Assembly: GCF_003675895.1 (NCBI RefSeq)
Contig: NZ_ML014783.1
Location: 1-47,370 of the forward strand
DNA length: 47,370 bases
Source of the DNA: Parashewanella curva
GTDB lineage: Bacteria > Pseudomonadota > Gammaproteobacteria > Enterobacterales > Shewanellaceae
Direction: 5' to 3'
A program made the translations under genes and the position numbers. Positions 1 through 7,659 of this stretch are shown in pieces (positions within the stretch are counted from its first letter, which is position 1; every line of letters begins with the position of its first letter). The notes under the pieces are model-generated. The model ran no database searches, had not been told where the DNA came from, and worked only from the letters and a program-made list of their open reading frames with translations.

Positions 1-1536
1 GAAGGCATCTGAGCCACGAATGTTTTCGTGGTGTTGAGGTAAATCAAAGCGTTGTTGCTTGCTATTCACTAGCTTGTCTTGGTTACTTTTGAGGATGTCA
101 CTGATGTGTCGATAACGATCAAGCTTGTGTTGATTGGCGATAGCGCAAGCATTGTTCAGGCGCTCATTTGAGTAAATTTTTGATAACTTTAGTACCCCTA
201 GACACAAGTTATAGGCTTGCTCAGGGTGTGTTCGGCTATCCAGTTGATGCTTTATCCATTTTGTGACCTCAGGGCCGATACTACTTGCCCAGTTTAAGAA
301 ACGCCCTGGATTCCATTGATGGTGTTTCTCATGACGCTTCGGCATATGGTGAGGTTCTGTGGTTGCTCCTGGTCGATGCTTACGGATATGGTGGCAAATG
401 GCTTTACCTCGGAAGTAAACGCCTAGCTGCTTGTCAGTAACGTGTAGTTCAACTTTTTCACCAACGAGGTGATGAGGAACAGAGTAATTATGACGGTCAT
501 ACTTGATGTGATAATCGATACCAACTTTAGCGGATTTGATGTCAACAAAGTGATAAGGCAATTTGGGCAGAGGTGCTAATGCGGGTTTATCTAAACTTTC
601 AAATAAGCTCAATCTGTTCCCATCTAACTGCTTAAAAGGTTTGAGGTTCACTTCTTTCAGTAAGGCTTTAATGCACTGATTAAGCTCCCCAAGTGAGAAG
701 AAGGTTTGGTGCCTGAGTTTGGCTAATATCCAGCGCTCGATGATTTGCACACCAACTTCAGCTTTTGATTTGTCTTTGGGTTTGTAAGGTCTAGCAGGGA
801 TGACAGCGACATCATAGTGCGCAGCCAATTGTTGATAAGAAGGATTGAGATCAGGATCGTAACGACAAGCTTTACTGACACCGGATTTAAGATTATCGGG
901 GATCACTATTTTGGGCACGCCACCAAAGAACTCAAAGGCTCTAACATGGCTTTCTAGCCAGTCTGGTAATGATTGCGTATACGTAGCTTCAACATAGGTG
1001 TAATTGGAAGCGCCAAGCACAGCAACGAAGATTTGTGCCGTTCTGACTTCTCCAGTTGAGCCGCAGACGATTGGGATCGTTTGCCCTGCATAGTCAACAA
1101 ATAGCTTTTCTCCGGCCTTGTGAACTTGCCTCATTGAACGTTGCTGTTTCTGTTGCCAGCTTCGGTATCTGTCACAGAATTGAGAGTAGCCAAAGCTATT
1201 ATTTGGATATTGTTGTTTGTACTCCTCCCATAGAAGTTGTTTGGTAATGCCTTTTTTCTTAAGTTCAAGGTGAACTTCGTTCCAGTTCGGTAAGTGCAAA
1301 AGCGTAGAACCACTTTGTTTTTCACTAGGGAAAATCATGGCTTCAAGTTGTGAGTCAGTAAGTTCTGGTGACAAAGGCCAGCTCAGGTTGAGCTGTCTTG
1401 CTTTGGCTAGGGTTCGTTGCACAGTACCGACACTCACTTTGGTACTAGTGTGAATTTGTCTAAGACTGAGCTTTGCTCCAATCCCTAAGCGGATAATCTC
1501 TTTTAAATTTCGCATTGTTATTCTCTTTGCTGGCAT
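1..1536 (-). CDS. istA: IS21-family transposase IstA (partial, 3' end outside window)
   Basis: DDE transposase that cuts and joins the element ends, normally with the ATPase helper IstB encoded just downstream. The frame is open for 512 codons from the start to the window edge, close to the usual IstA length of about 500-515. The N-terminus MPAKRITMRN is typical of IstA and is followed by a helix-turn-helix (about residues 10-45). The catalytic acidic residues can be read in FVDYAG, IPDNLK and KSKAEVGV. The start at 1536 was chosen by family similarity; an in-frame ATG at 1542 is possible. No frameshift or stop is visible, so this part looks functional. The gene reads leftwards, away from the interrupted yceI. 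Confidence 0.93.
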   Translation of the reverse strand, partial: MPAKRITMRNLKEIIRLGIGAKLSLRQIHTSTKVSVGTVQRTLAKARQLNLSWPLSPELTDSQLEAMIFPSEKQSGSTLLHLPNWNEVHLELKKKGITKQLLWEEYKQQYPNNSFGYSQFCDRYRSWQQKQQRSMRQVHKAGEKLFVDYAGQTIPIVCGSTGEVRTAQIFVAVLGASNYTYVEATYTQSLPDWLESHVRAFEFFGGVPKIVIPDNLKSGVSKACRYDPDLNPSYQQLAAHYDVAVIPARPYKPKDKSKAEVGVQIIERWILAKLRHQTFFSLGELNQCIKALLKEVNLKPFKQLDGNRLSLFESLDKPALAPLPKLPYHFVDIKSAKVGIDYHIKYDRHNYSVPHHLVGEKVELHVTDKQLGVYFRGKAICHHIRKHRPGATTEPHHMPKRHEKHHQWNPGRFLNWASSIGPEVTKWIKHQLDSRTHPEQAYNLCLGVLKLSKIYSNERLNNACAIANQHKLDRYRHISDILKSNQDKLVNSKQQRFDLPQHHENIRGSDAF

Positions 1537-1599
1537 CACCATTTCTCATTACAAAAAAAATAGAAATGGTAATCTTTAAGAAACAATACGTTAGGTGAA

Positions 1600-1759
1600 T
1601 TATGGTTTATGTGGATCACTCATTCCGGCATGTGGATCACCGATTCCGGAATATTGGCAAAAGTGATCCAGGTTAGACTGGAATCAGTGATCCATTTATA
1701 ACTGGAATAGGTGATCCACTTGAGCCGGAATTACTGATCCACTTTGGCTGGAATATGCA
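1600..1759. repeat. Six-copy GGATCAC/ATTCC motif array at the IS end
   Basis: Two copies of TGTGGATCACnnATTCCGG lie side by side on the plus strand at about 1609-1651. Four copies in the opposite orientation follow, between about 1660 and 1755 (GGAATnnnTGATCCA). IS21-family ends are known to carry several transposase-binding repeats, which is the likely role. The switch of orientation inside the array is visible directly. Confidence 0.75.
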
Positions 1760-1938
1760 TCCCAGTTGAATTTGCCATCAAAGGTATTAAAGCGGCCGTA
1801 TAACCAGCTGTAACCTAAGTGTTTAATTTTGAAGTTAACAAACGCATGTGCGCCTTCAATGTCCACTTTGTAATCGGCCGCGTTTACGCTTCCCGTCATC
1901 GCAGCAAACAAGGCTGCCATTAATACTGTCTTTTTCAT
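1756..1938 (-). pseudogene. yceI: YceI-family protein, 5' fragment cut by IS21 insertion
   Basis: YceI proteins are small periplasmic lipocalin-like proteins that bind isoprenoid-type lipids, usually about 190 residues long. Here only the first 61 residues remain: a signal peptide ([20 protein letters not shown]) and the first strands, including the family stretch [17 protein letters not shown]. The frame then runs into IS sequence and stops about 20 codons later at 1696. AAGGA lies 7 bases before the ATG. It begins 9 bases after the cytochrome b561 stop, the usual yceJ-yceI arrangement, so the operon has lost its second gene. Any remaining 3' half would lie beyond the IS, outside the window. 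Confidence 0.88.
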
Positions 1939-1947
1939 CTTAGTTCC

Positions 1948-2502
1948 TTAGTCTTGTTTAAATGGCAACATGCGCCTTAGAGTGTCGTCTTTATTAATCA
2001 AATGATGTTTGAATGCCGCTAGTACATGAAGGGCAACCAAAGAAATTAATCCCCAAGCTAATTCCCAGTGGATATTACCCGCGATATCTTCTTGCTGATC
2101 GTGCATGGCAGGCAGTGCCGCCACTTCAAATACTCCAAATACATCGATGCTGCGCCCATCAGCGGTTGAGATCAGGTAGCCTGAAATCATCAAAGCCAGT
2201 AACCCGACATACAGCAGTAAATGCGCTATGTGTGCGGTCTTATTTACCAGCGCGCTATTGGTCGCTAAGTCTTGTGGACGAGGGTTAAACCAACGCCAAA
2301 GCAGTCTGAATCCAAGTGTTAGCATCAACACGATCCCTAAGGCCTTATGAAGTTCCAATGAACCTCGGTACCAAGGGTCGTAATACGTAAGCTCAACCAT
2401 ATACAAGCCAAGACCAAACAAACCGAATACGGCTAATGCCATGACCCAATGTAATAAACTGGCGACAAGTCCATATCGTTGTTGTGAGTTTTTTAGCTGC
2501 AT
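1948..2502 (-). CDS. yceJ: Cytochrome b561-family membrane protein (YceJ/CybB)
   Basis: Di-heme b-type cytochrome of the inner membrane, thought to pass electrons between quinones and acceptors. The 184 residues form four hydrophobic segments (roughly 13-36, 51-69, 88-110 and 146-165). Likely heme-ligand histidines lie inside or next to them: H18 in the first helix, H52, H145 and H159. Length and the N-terminal ..RYGLVASLLHW pattern fit the family. It is first in an operon with yceI, which the IS21 element has broken. A LysR gene starts 117 bases upstream on the other strand and may regulate it (inference from divergence). Intact. Confidence 0.9.
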   Translation of the reverse strand: MQLKNSQQRYGLVASLLHWVMALAVFGLFGLGLYMVELTYYDPWYRGSLELHKALGIVLMLTLGFRLLWRWFNPRPQDLATNSALVNKTAHIAHLLLYVGLLALMISGYLISTADGRSIDVFGVFEVAALPAMHDQQEDIAGNIHWELAWGLISLVALHVLAAFKHHLINKDDTLRRMLPFKQD

Positions 2503-2619
2503 ATTTCTTATTCAAACATCAAAAAGTGAATGCTAGATTACAGAAGATTTTTCTGGCCGAAAATCGACAAATATGAAAAACTATTGTGCATAAATCGACA
2601 GAGAAAGCTGGGAACTTTT

Positions 2620-3486
2620 ATGGATGTGTCATGGGATGATTACAAAAGTGCATTTGCGGTAGCTGAATCAGGCAGTTTAAGCCAAGCTGCGAAACATTTG
2701 AGGCTTGCTCATAGCACCGTACTTCGCCATATTGACCGCTTAGAAGAAACCTTGGGAACAAAATTGTTTTTTCGCCACCAGCGAGGATATCAACTGACTG
2801 AAGCTGGGCAGGTATTTTTAAAAGAATTTCCCCACATTCAACATCATTTTAAGCGCTTAGAGAATCAGCTCCACAATGCTTCGAACGAACTGAGTGGCAA
2901 TATTGTGATCACCACAGTGCCCACTTATGCCATGCGTTTACACTCAACCATAAAATCATTACGCAAAGCTCATCCTCGGCTTAGGGTAACCATGCACGCC
3001 ACTGACGAGGTCATTCCTCTTGAAAACGGGACCGTGCATGTCGCCATTCGCCCAGGAAGTAAACCGAAAAACAGTGATGTGATTGTAAAACCCATCAGAG
3101 CAATGGAGCTGAAAATCTATGCCCATGAAAGCATTGCCAGCAAAGGATTGCCAAAAACCATTGATGACTTACATCGTTTTGATTGGGTGACCCCCACTGG
3201 CTTTAAGCGCAATATTGTTATTTTTAAAACCATTCTGCCCCATATTCCTCTGGAACGAGAGGTTTATCAATCCAATCACTTTTCTGATATGGCCCATGCT
3301 ATTTCAGAAGGGATGGGGATAGGCGTAATGGGAAAAGAAGTCGCCGACGAACTGCCACATTTGATTGAAACCCCATTCCAAGTTCCAAATCAAATTGATC
3401 ACCTGTGGTTTGTTTACCATCGAGATTTACGCAACAGTAACAAAGTCGAAGCCTTATATGAGCACTTGTTGAAAAATCTAATTTAA
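2620..3486 (+). CDS. LysR-family transcriptional regulator
   Basis: 288-residue regulator with an N-terminal winged helix-turn-helix (about residues 3-62; SGSLSQAAKHLRLAHSTVLR is the helix-turn-helix core) and a substrate-binding-like effector domain from about residue 90. The start at 2620 was chosen over an in-frame ATG 30 codons upstream (2530) because GGGA lies about 7 bases before it and the protein then begins just before the HTH, as is usual. It is divergent from yceJ. Its stop overlaps the stop of the convergent SDR gene by 3-4 bases. The inducer cannot be predicted. Confidence 0.9.
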   Translation: MDVSWDDYKSAFAVAESGSLSQAAKHLRLAHSTVLRHIDRLEETLGTKLFFRHQRGYQLTEAGQVFLKEFPHIQHHFKRLENQLHNASNELSGNIVITTVPTYAMRLHSTIKSLRKAHPRLRVTMHATDEVIPLENGTVHVAIRPGSKPKNSDVIVKPIRAMELKIYAHESIASKGLPKTIDDLHRFDWVTPTGFKRNIVIFKTILPHIPLEREVYQSNHFSDMAHAISEGMGIGVMGKEVADELPHLIETPFQVPNQIDHLWFVYHRDLRNSNKVEALYEHLLKNLI

Positions 3487-4160
3487 CGACTGAGTACAAT
3501 ATCTGACACATAGCCTTGTGCGCAACTTTCTAGTGCCGGAACGATAAGCTCGGCAACTTGCTCAGCCGTCATAAATGACTCTAAGGGATAGTCGACGCTG
3601 GTTTGCTGCCAAAAACCCGTGTTCATTCCCGCTGGATAAACTCCAATTACTCGCACTTTGGTGGATTTCACTTCTTCACGTAGTGCTTCGGTAAAACCTC
3701 GTACGCCCCACTTTGCAGCACAATACACTGTTTCATTAGCCTTACCTTTTTGTGCAGCAGTAGACATGACATTGGCAATGACACCTCCCTTAACTTGCAT
3801 TATTTCCACAAACGCTCGACATGGGTAAATAACTGAAAGCAAGTTTGTTTCTAAAGAAGCAGCGATATCAGATTCATTTATATTAGGTAAGCGACCAAAA
3901 ACGCCATGCCCTGCGCAGTTAATCAAACCATCAGGAACACCCCAGTTTTCGACGACATATTCTTTCAGGGCTTGAACATCAGAAGCCTTAGTCAGATCGG
4001 CAACAAACAACTTATGGTTGGCGTCGTTCAGCTCGGCCAGTAAAGTCTTTAATTTTTCCTCATTTCGTCCAACCAACAACAAGCGTTCACCTTGCTTTGA
4101 TAAACACTTTGCTAACGCTTGACCTAAGCCACCAGCGGCACCTGTAATAATATATGTCAT
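3483..4160 (-). CDS. Short-chain dehydrogenase/reductase (SDR family)
   Basis: 225-residue NAD(P)-dependent oxidoreductase with a Rossmann fold. The cofactor motif TGAAGGLG is at residues 6-13, the structural NCAG motif near 83, and the catalytic YCAAK motif near 146 with a preceding Ser in NVMSTAAQ. Arg at position 32 in VGRN suggests NADP(H) preference (inference). Cytoplasmic. The length is near that of classical SDRs and no domain is missing. It ends tail-to-tail with the LysR gene. The substrate cannot be told from sequence. Confidence 0.9.
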   Translation of the reverse strand: MTYIITGAAGGLGQALAKCLSKQGERLLLVGRNEEKLKTLLAELNDANHKLFVADLTKASDVQALKEYVVENWGVPDGLINCAGHGVFGRLPNINESDIAASLETNLLSVIYPCRAFVEIMQVKGGVIANVMSTAAQKGKANETVYCAAKWGVRGFTEALREEVKSTKVRVIGVYPAGMNTGFWQQTSVDYPLESFMTAEQVAELIVPALESCAQGYVSDIVLSR

Positions 4161-4303
4161 GATTCTCGTTTCCTTAAAAGCGGTGTCATTATAAAAGAAA
4201 ACGGCATCCTAACTTCAACGTAACATTAAGCTTGTTTCACAAAAGCCTAAAATATTTTATATGCTTTATAGTTAATTAAAAATTGAACGTTTTTACTGTA
4301 TCT

Positions 4304-5362
4304 ATGCCAGCTATCATAACGTCAGAACAGCTCCCCACTTTGCTCAAACAATACAAATACTTGAGCAAAATAGGCTTAAATCAATCAAGGGTTGAAAGGT
4401 TACTCACAGGCAACCATGCTCAAGCTGTTCACATGGGGCTGTTCGATAGGTTTGTTTCATTTATTTTCCGCCTTCACAAAGCCGAAGCCTTAGAAAACCT
4501 CTACCAATTACTTACACATGATGATCAAATGGCTATTGCTATAGACGATAGCAATCATCAAGTAGAGGAACACCCTGATAAACCAACAATTGAAGTTACG
4601 GCCTATGAGCGTTTCATGCGAATGAAACAAATGGCTACTCCCGATAATACGGATAAGTTTCAAGCAGAAACTACACCTCAAATGACGTTGAAATTGACGA
4701 TTGATGGTATTACTGTCTATGAGTCCGAATTGCAACATCAACTTAGGAGCATAACGACTAAGGACGGTTCACCTTTTTTCATTTACCTGCAACAAACGTT
4801 GATGAATTATTTTACCAATAACCCTATAAGGGTGAATGAACAACTGGCTGCTCATGGAGATCATCAAATTGATACCAATAAAGGTTTTGATAATCTTGGC
4901 ACCGATGATGCCCTACCGCTCTGTATTGCCTACATTCGCCATGCCAAAGAGCTGTCTCCGCTATTACAATTTTTAAAGGACACTCAGACTCCAGCAAAAA
5001 TGATCTATGATGCCGTATCGCAATGGTCAGGTAATGGTATTGATAAATTCAACGGGGTGTTATTTGCAACCGCATTATCTGTCGTGAATGGTGAAATTGC
5101 CGCAGAGGATTTGAACGAGGTAGAGCAAAGTTTATGTCAAATGGGTAATGCTTGCTATTCATTGGTTACACAAGAACATGAAGGCAATGAAGATAGGCAA
5201 GCCGAAGCTGAAAGTGACTTTATCGAACAAAGCATCAATCATCGTGCACTGATGTCACATCTCAATTATAAACGGCAGTCCGAAAATAGGTCACTGCAAT
5301 TAAGCTTGAACGGACAGTTACTGCAGAATCGCCTCAAAATGGAAACATCGTCTCTGAAATAA
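4304..5362 (+). CDS. Orphan protein, function unknown
   Basis: 352 residues, soluble, no signal peptide or membrane segment. I do not recognise a family. The N-terminal region has a short amphipathic stretch (GLFDRFVSFIFRLHKAEA, about residues 44-61). The middle is acidic and polar, and the C-terminal 160 residues look helical with a Gln/Glu-rich tail. The first ATG that is not far inside the frame is at 4304; a TTG at 4283 is also in frame. Neither has a clear ribosome-binding site. Base composition is AT-rich compared with the ribosomal genes. In a window that also carries ankyrin proteins it could be a secreted effector, but nothing in the sequence proves export. Confidence 0.7.
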   Translation: MPAIITSEQLPTLLKQYKYLSKIGLNQSRVERLLTGNHAQAVHMGLFDRFVSFIFRLHKAEALENLYQLLTHDDQMAIAIDDSNHQVEEHPDKPTIEVTAYERFMRMKQMATPDNTDKFQAETTPQMTLKLTIDGITVYESELQHQLRSITTKDGSPFFIYLQQTLMNYFTNNPIRVNEQLAAHGDHQIDTNKGFDNLGTDDALPLCIAYIRHAKELSPLLQFLKDTQTPAKMIYDAVSQWSGNGIDKFNGVLFATALSVVNGEIAAEDLNEVEQSLCQMGNACYSLVTQEHEGNEDRQAEAESDFIEQSINHRALMSHLNYKRQSENRSLQLSLNGQLLQNRLKMETSSLK

Positions 5363-5606
5363 CAAGTCATAGCAATAGTGCTGGTCAGGAGTTGTAACAA
5401 TTTAGCGTTAAAGCTATGAGAACAAATAGTACATCATTATTTGGTATCAACAACAAAAGTTAATCTAGCCTGAACTATAACAATCACGACCTTATTCACA
5501 TTTCGTTACTAAAACTCTACATGCATCATTCTTTTGCGTTGAAAAGAACTCCATTATAATGATTACCTTTCGCACCCAATAATTACGATTACAAAGGTAA
5601 TGACTT

Positions 5607-7115
5607 ATGATTGCTAAGCTTTCAAAACTTGCCCTAGGTTTGTCGCTAGTCACAGCATCAACACTCACTTTCGCTGAATCCATCACGTTTGATTCTCACG
5701 TTAAGCAAGATACCGATACCTTGGTACTGTTTTATGGTGAAAATGGCGCTAATACAAGCTTCAAAAACTTTGACAAGCAAAGCAATGGTCAATTGACAAA
5801 AGCGATCAAAGCGGCTGACTTTAAAGGAAAATACAGCAATACCATAGAGGTTTTGGCTCCCAACAATATCGATTATCAACGTATTGTCGTTATTGGTACG
5901 GGTAATAAAGCGTTATCAAAAAGCACGGCCACAAAGCTAGGCGGTAATTTATCTGCCAAACTTGAAAAATCACAAATCAAAACCGTTACTGTTGCCGCTG
6001 ATGACTTAGCCAATAACGCTGAAACGGCGGCACTCATTGCCCATGGTATTAATCTTCGTGCTTACCGCTTTGAAAACTACTTTAAAGAAAAGCGCCATGA
6101 AAAATCTTTCTATTTCGATGTGGATAACGCAAAGGCCACTCGCAAGGCATACAAGCCATTAAGCTACATAGAAAGTGGCGTATTTTTAGCCCGTGATTTA
6201 ACCAGCGAAACACCTACAGAAATGACGCCTGTTGATTTTGCAAAAGCTGCTAAAGAGCTTAAAAAATACGGCGTAAAAATCACAGTATTTAACCCTAAGC
6301 AACTGAAAAAATTGGGAATGGGCGCGCTTGAGGCGGTTGGCCGAGGCAGCAGTGAAGGTGCTCGCTTAGTGGTTGCTCACTATAAAAACAGTGATGAAGC
6401 ACCGATTGCCATTGCCGGTAAAGGTATTACCTTTGATTCTGGCGGTTATAATATCAAAACCCATAGCTCTATCGTACACATGAAGTCGGATATGGCAGGC
6501 GCGGCTGCCGCATTAGGTACTGTCAAAGCGCTAGCCATGGGTAAAGAAAAAGTGAATGTTGTTGCCGTTATGGGTATGGCCGCTAATATGGTTTCTGAAA
6601 ACTCTGTAGCCCCGGGTGACGTACTGACCACAGCGCAAGGCTTAACCGTTGAGATCACTAACACCGATGCCGAAGGCCGTCTAGTACTAACCGATGCGAT
6701 GTGGTATGCCCGTGAGAAATTCAATCCAAGAATTTTGATTGATGTAGCAACACTAACAGGCTCTAAAGTTCGTGCTGTTGGCAATGAATATGCGGCTGTA
6801 TTTTCTGAGGACGACAACTTAGTAAAACAACTCACCATGGCAGGTAAAGAAGTCAACGAAAATCTATGGCGCTTACCGTTAGGGTATAAGAGTGCGCTTA
6901 AGAGTGGCATTGCTGATTTACGTAACACGGGCTCAAGCGGCCCAGGTGCAACCACCGCAGCAACCTTTTTGCAGCAATTTGCAGGTGACACAAAGTGGGC
7001 TCATATTGATATCGCAGGTAATGCCTTAGCCAGTTCATCAAAAGGTGAAGTACCAAAAGGTGGCACTGGCTTTGGAGTAAGATTACTTACGGAATGGATT
7101 TTGGAAAACAAGTAA
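5607..7115 (+). CDS. Exported M17-family leucyl aminopeptidase
   Basis: 502-residue metallo-aminopeptidase related to PepA, which removes N-terminal residues using two metal ions. The catalytic C-terminal domain shows the metal-site motifs GKGITFDSGG (about 271-280), MKSDMAG (about 292) and NTDAEGRL (about 352). Unlike cytosolic PepA, it begins with a signal peptide (MIAKLSKLALGLSLVTASTLTFA, cut near residue 23), so it should act in the periplasm. The start is supported by AAAGG 8 bases upstream. It is monocistronic and followed by a strong terminator. Confidence 0.92.
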   Translation: MIAKLSKLALGLSLVTASTLTFAESITFDSHVKQDTDTLVLFYGENGANTSFKNFDKQSNGQLTKAIKAADFKGKYSNTIEVLAPNNIDYQRIVVIGTGNKALSKSTATKLGGNLSAKLEKSQIKTVTVAADDLANNAETAALIAHGINLRAYRFENYFKEKRHEKSFYFDVDNAKATRKAYKPLSYIESGVFLARDLTSETPTEMTPVDFAKAAKELKKYGVKITVFNPKQLKKLGMGALEAVGRGSSEGARLVVAHYKNSDEAPIAIAGKGITFDSGGYNIKTHSSIVHMKSDMAGAAAALGTVKALAMGKEKVNVVAVMGMAANMVSENSVAPGDVLTTAQGLTVEITNTDAEGRLVLTDAMWYAREKFNPRILIDVATLTGSKVRAVGNEYAAVFSEDDNLVKQLTMAGKEVNENLWRLPLGYKSALKSGIADLRNTGSSGPGATTAATFLQQFAGDTKWAHIDIAGNALASSSKGEVPKGGTGFGVRLLTEWILENK

Positions 7116-7149
7116 TATTGCATCTTGAATTCACAATTTATACAACTTG

Positions 7150-7172
7150 AGAGCGCTGCGGCGCTCTTTTAT
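7150..7172 (+). terminator. Rho-independent terminator of the aminopeptidase gene
   Basis: Perfect 7-bp stem AGAGCGC/GCGCTCT with a TGCG loop, followed by TTTTATT. Confidence 0.9.
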
Positions 7173-7202
7173 TACTACAGCCCTTAGTTATTCTTAATGG
7201 GA

Positions 7203-7388
7203 TTACTCTGATTTTGAATCCCAAGAGAAAAAGCAACTGATCCCCAATAAAATCCAAACCGTTACCCCGCTCCAATATAGTGTAGGCTCTTGATCGCGGT
7301 ATACAATACTATAGAGATAGGTATAACCATGGTACAAATCCCAGCCAGCCCAACCCAACAACAAAACACCTATGATCTTCCAAAACAT
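7203..7388 (-). CDS. Small inner-membrane protein, unknown
   Basis: 61 residues with two hydrophobic segments (about 3-20 and 38-56) joined by a polar loop rich in Tyr. GGAG lies 7 bases before the ATG at 7388; a second ATG directly before it (7391) is less well spaced. The strong ribosome-binding site and helix pattern argue for a real gene. It converges on the aminopeptidase terminator. Function unknown. Confidence 0.65.
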   Translation of the reverse strand: MFWKIIGVLLLGWAGWDLYHGYTYLYSIVYRDQEPTLYWSGVTVWILLGISCFFSWDSKSE

Positions 7389-7659
7389 CATACTTCTCCA
7401 ATTTGAACTTAAAACACCAAACAGATCCCAATAGATTTACAAACCAATTAGTTTGTCTGCAACTATACCAATTCAGAGCCCTCTATTCCTTGTCCATTTC
7501 TACTTTATGCCAGCAGTCGTGAGGATTAAATATAATTAATGTGCTTTAGTCGCTAGGGGAAAGTAGAGTGTTAACCTAATGTTTTATAAGTCAATCTGTA
7601 CATTCAACGAGTCAGTGTGGATATTAAGAGCGAAATACCAATCACAGTCGGGAGATAAA

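Larger units (their letters stand above)
1..1759 (-). mobile_element. IS21-family insertion sequence, one end (runs off left edge)
   Basis: The istA frame plus a non-coding end of about 220 bp that is filled with copies of a transposase-site-like motif. The right boundary is placed near 1759 because the yceI reading frame resumes just beyond it and the element then ends in CA on the plus strand, as IS21 elements do. istB and the other end lie outside the window, so completeness and the target duplication cannot be judged. The boundary is good to a few bases. Confidence 0.85.

Noticed and set aside
1056..1325. Two short frames in the IS end
   Set aside because: Both lie within the istA reading frame on other frames.
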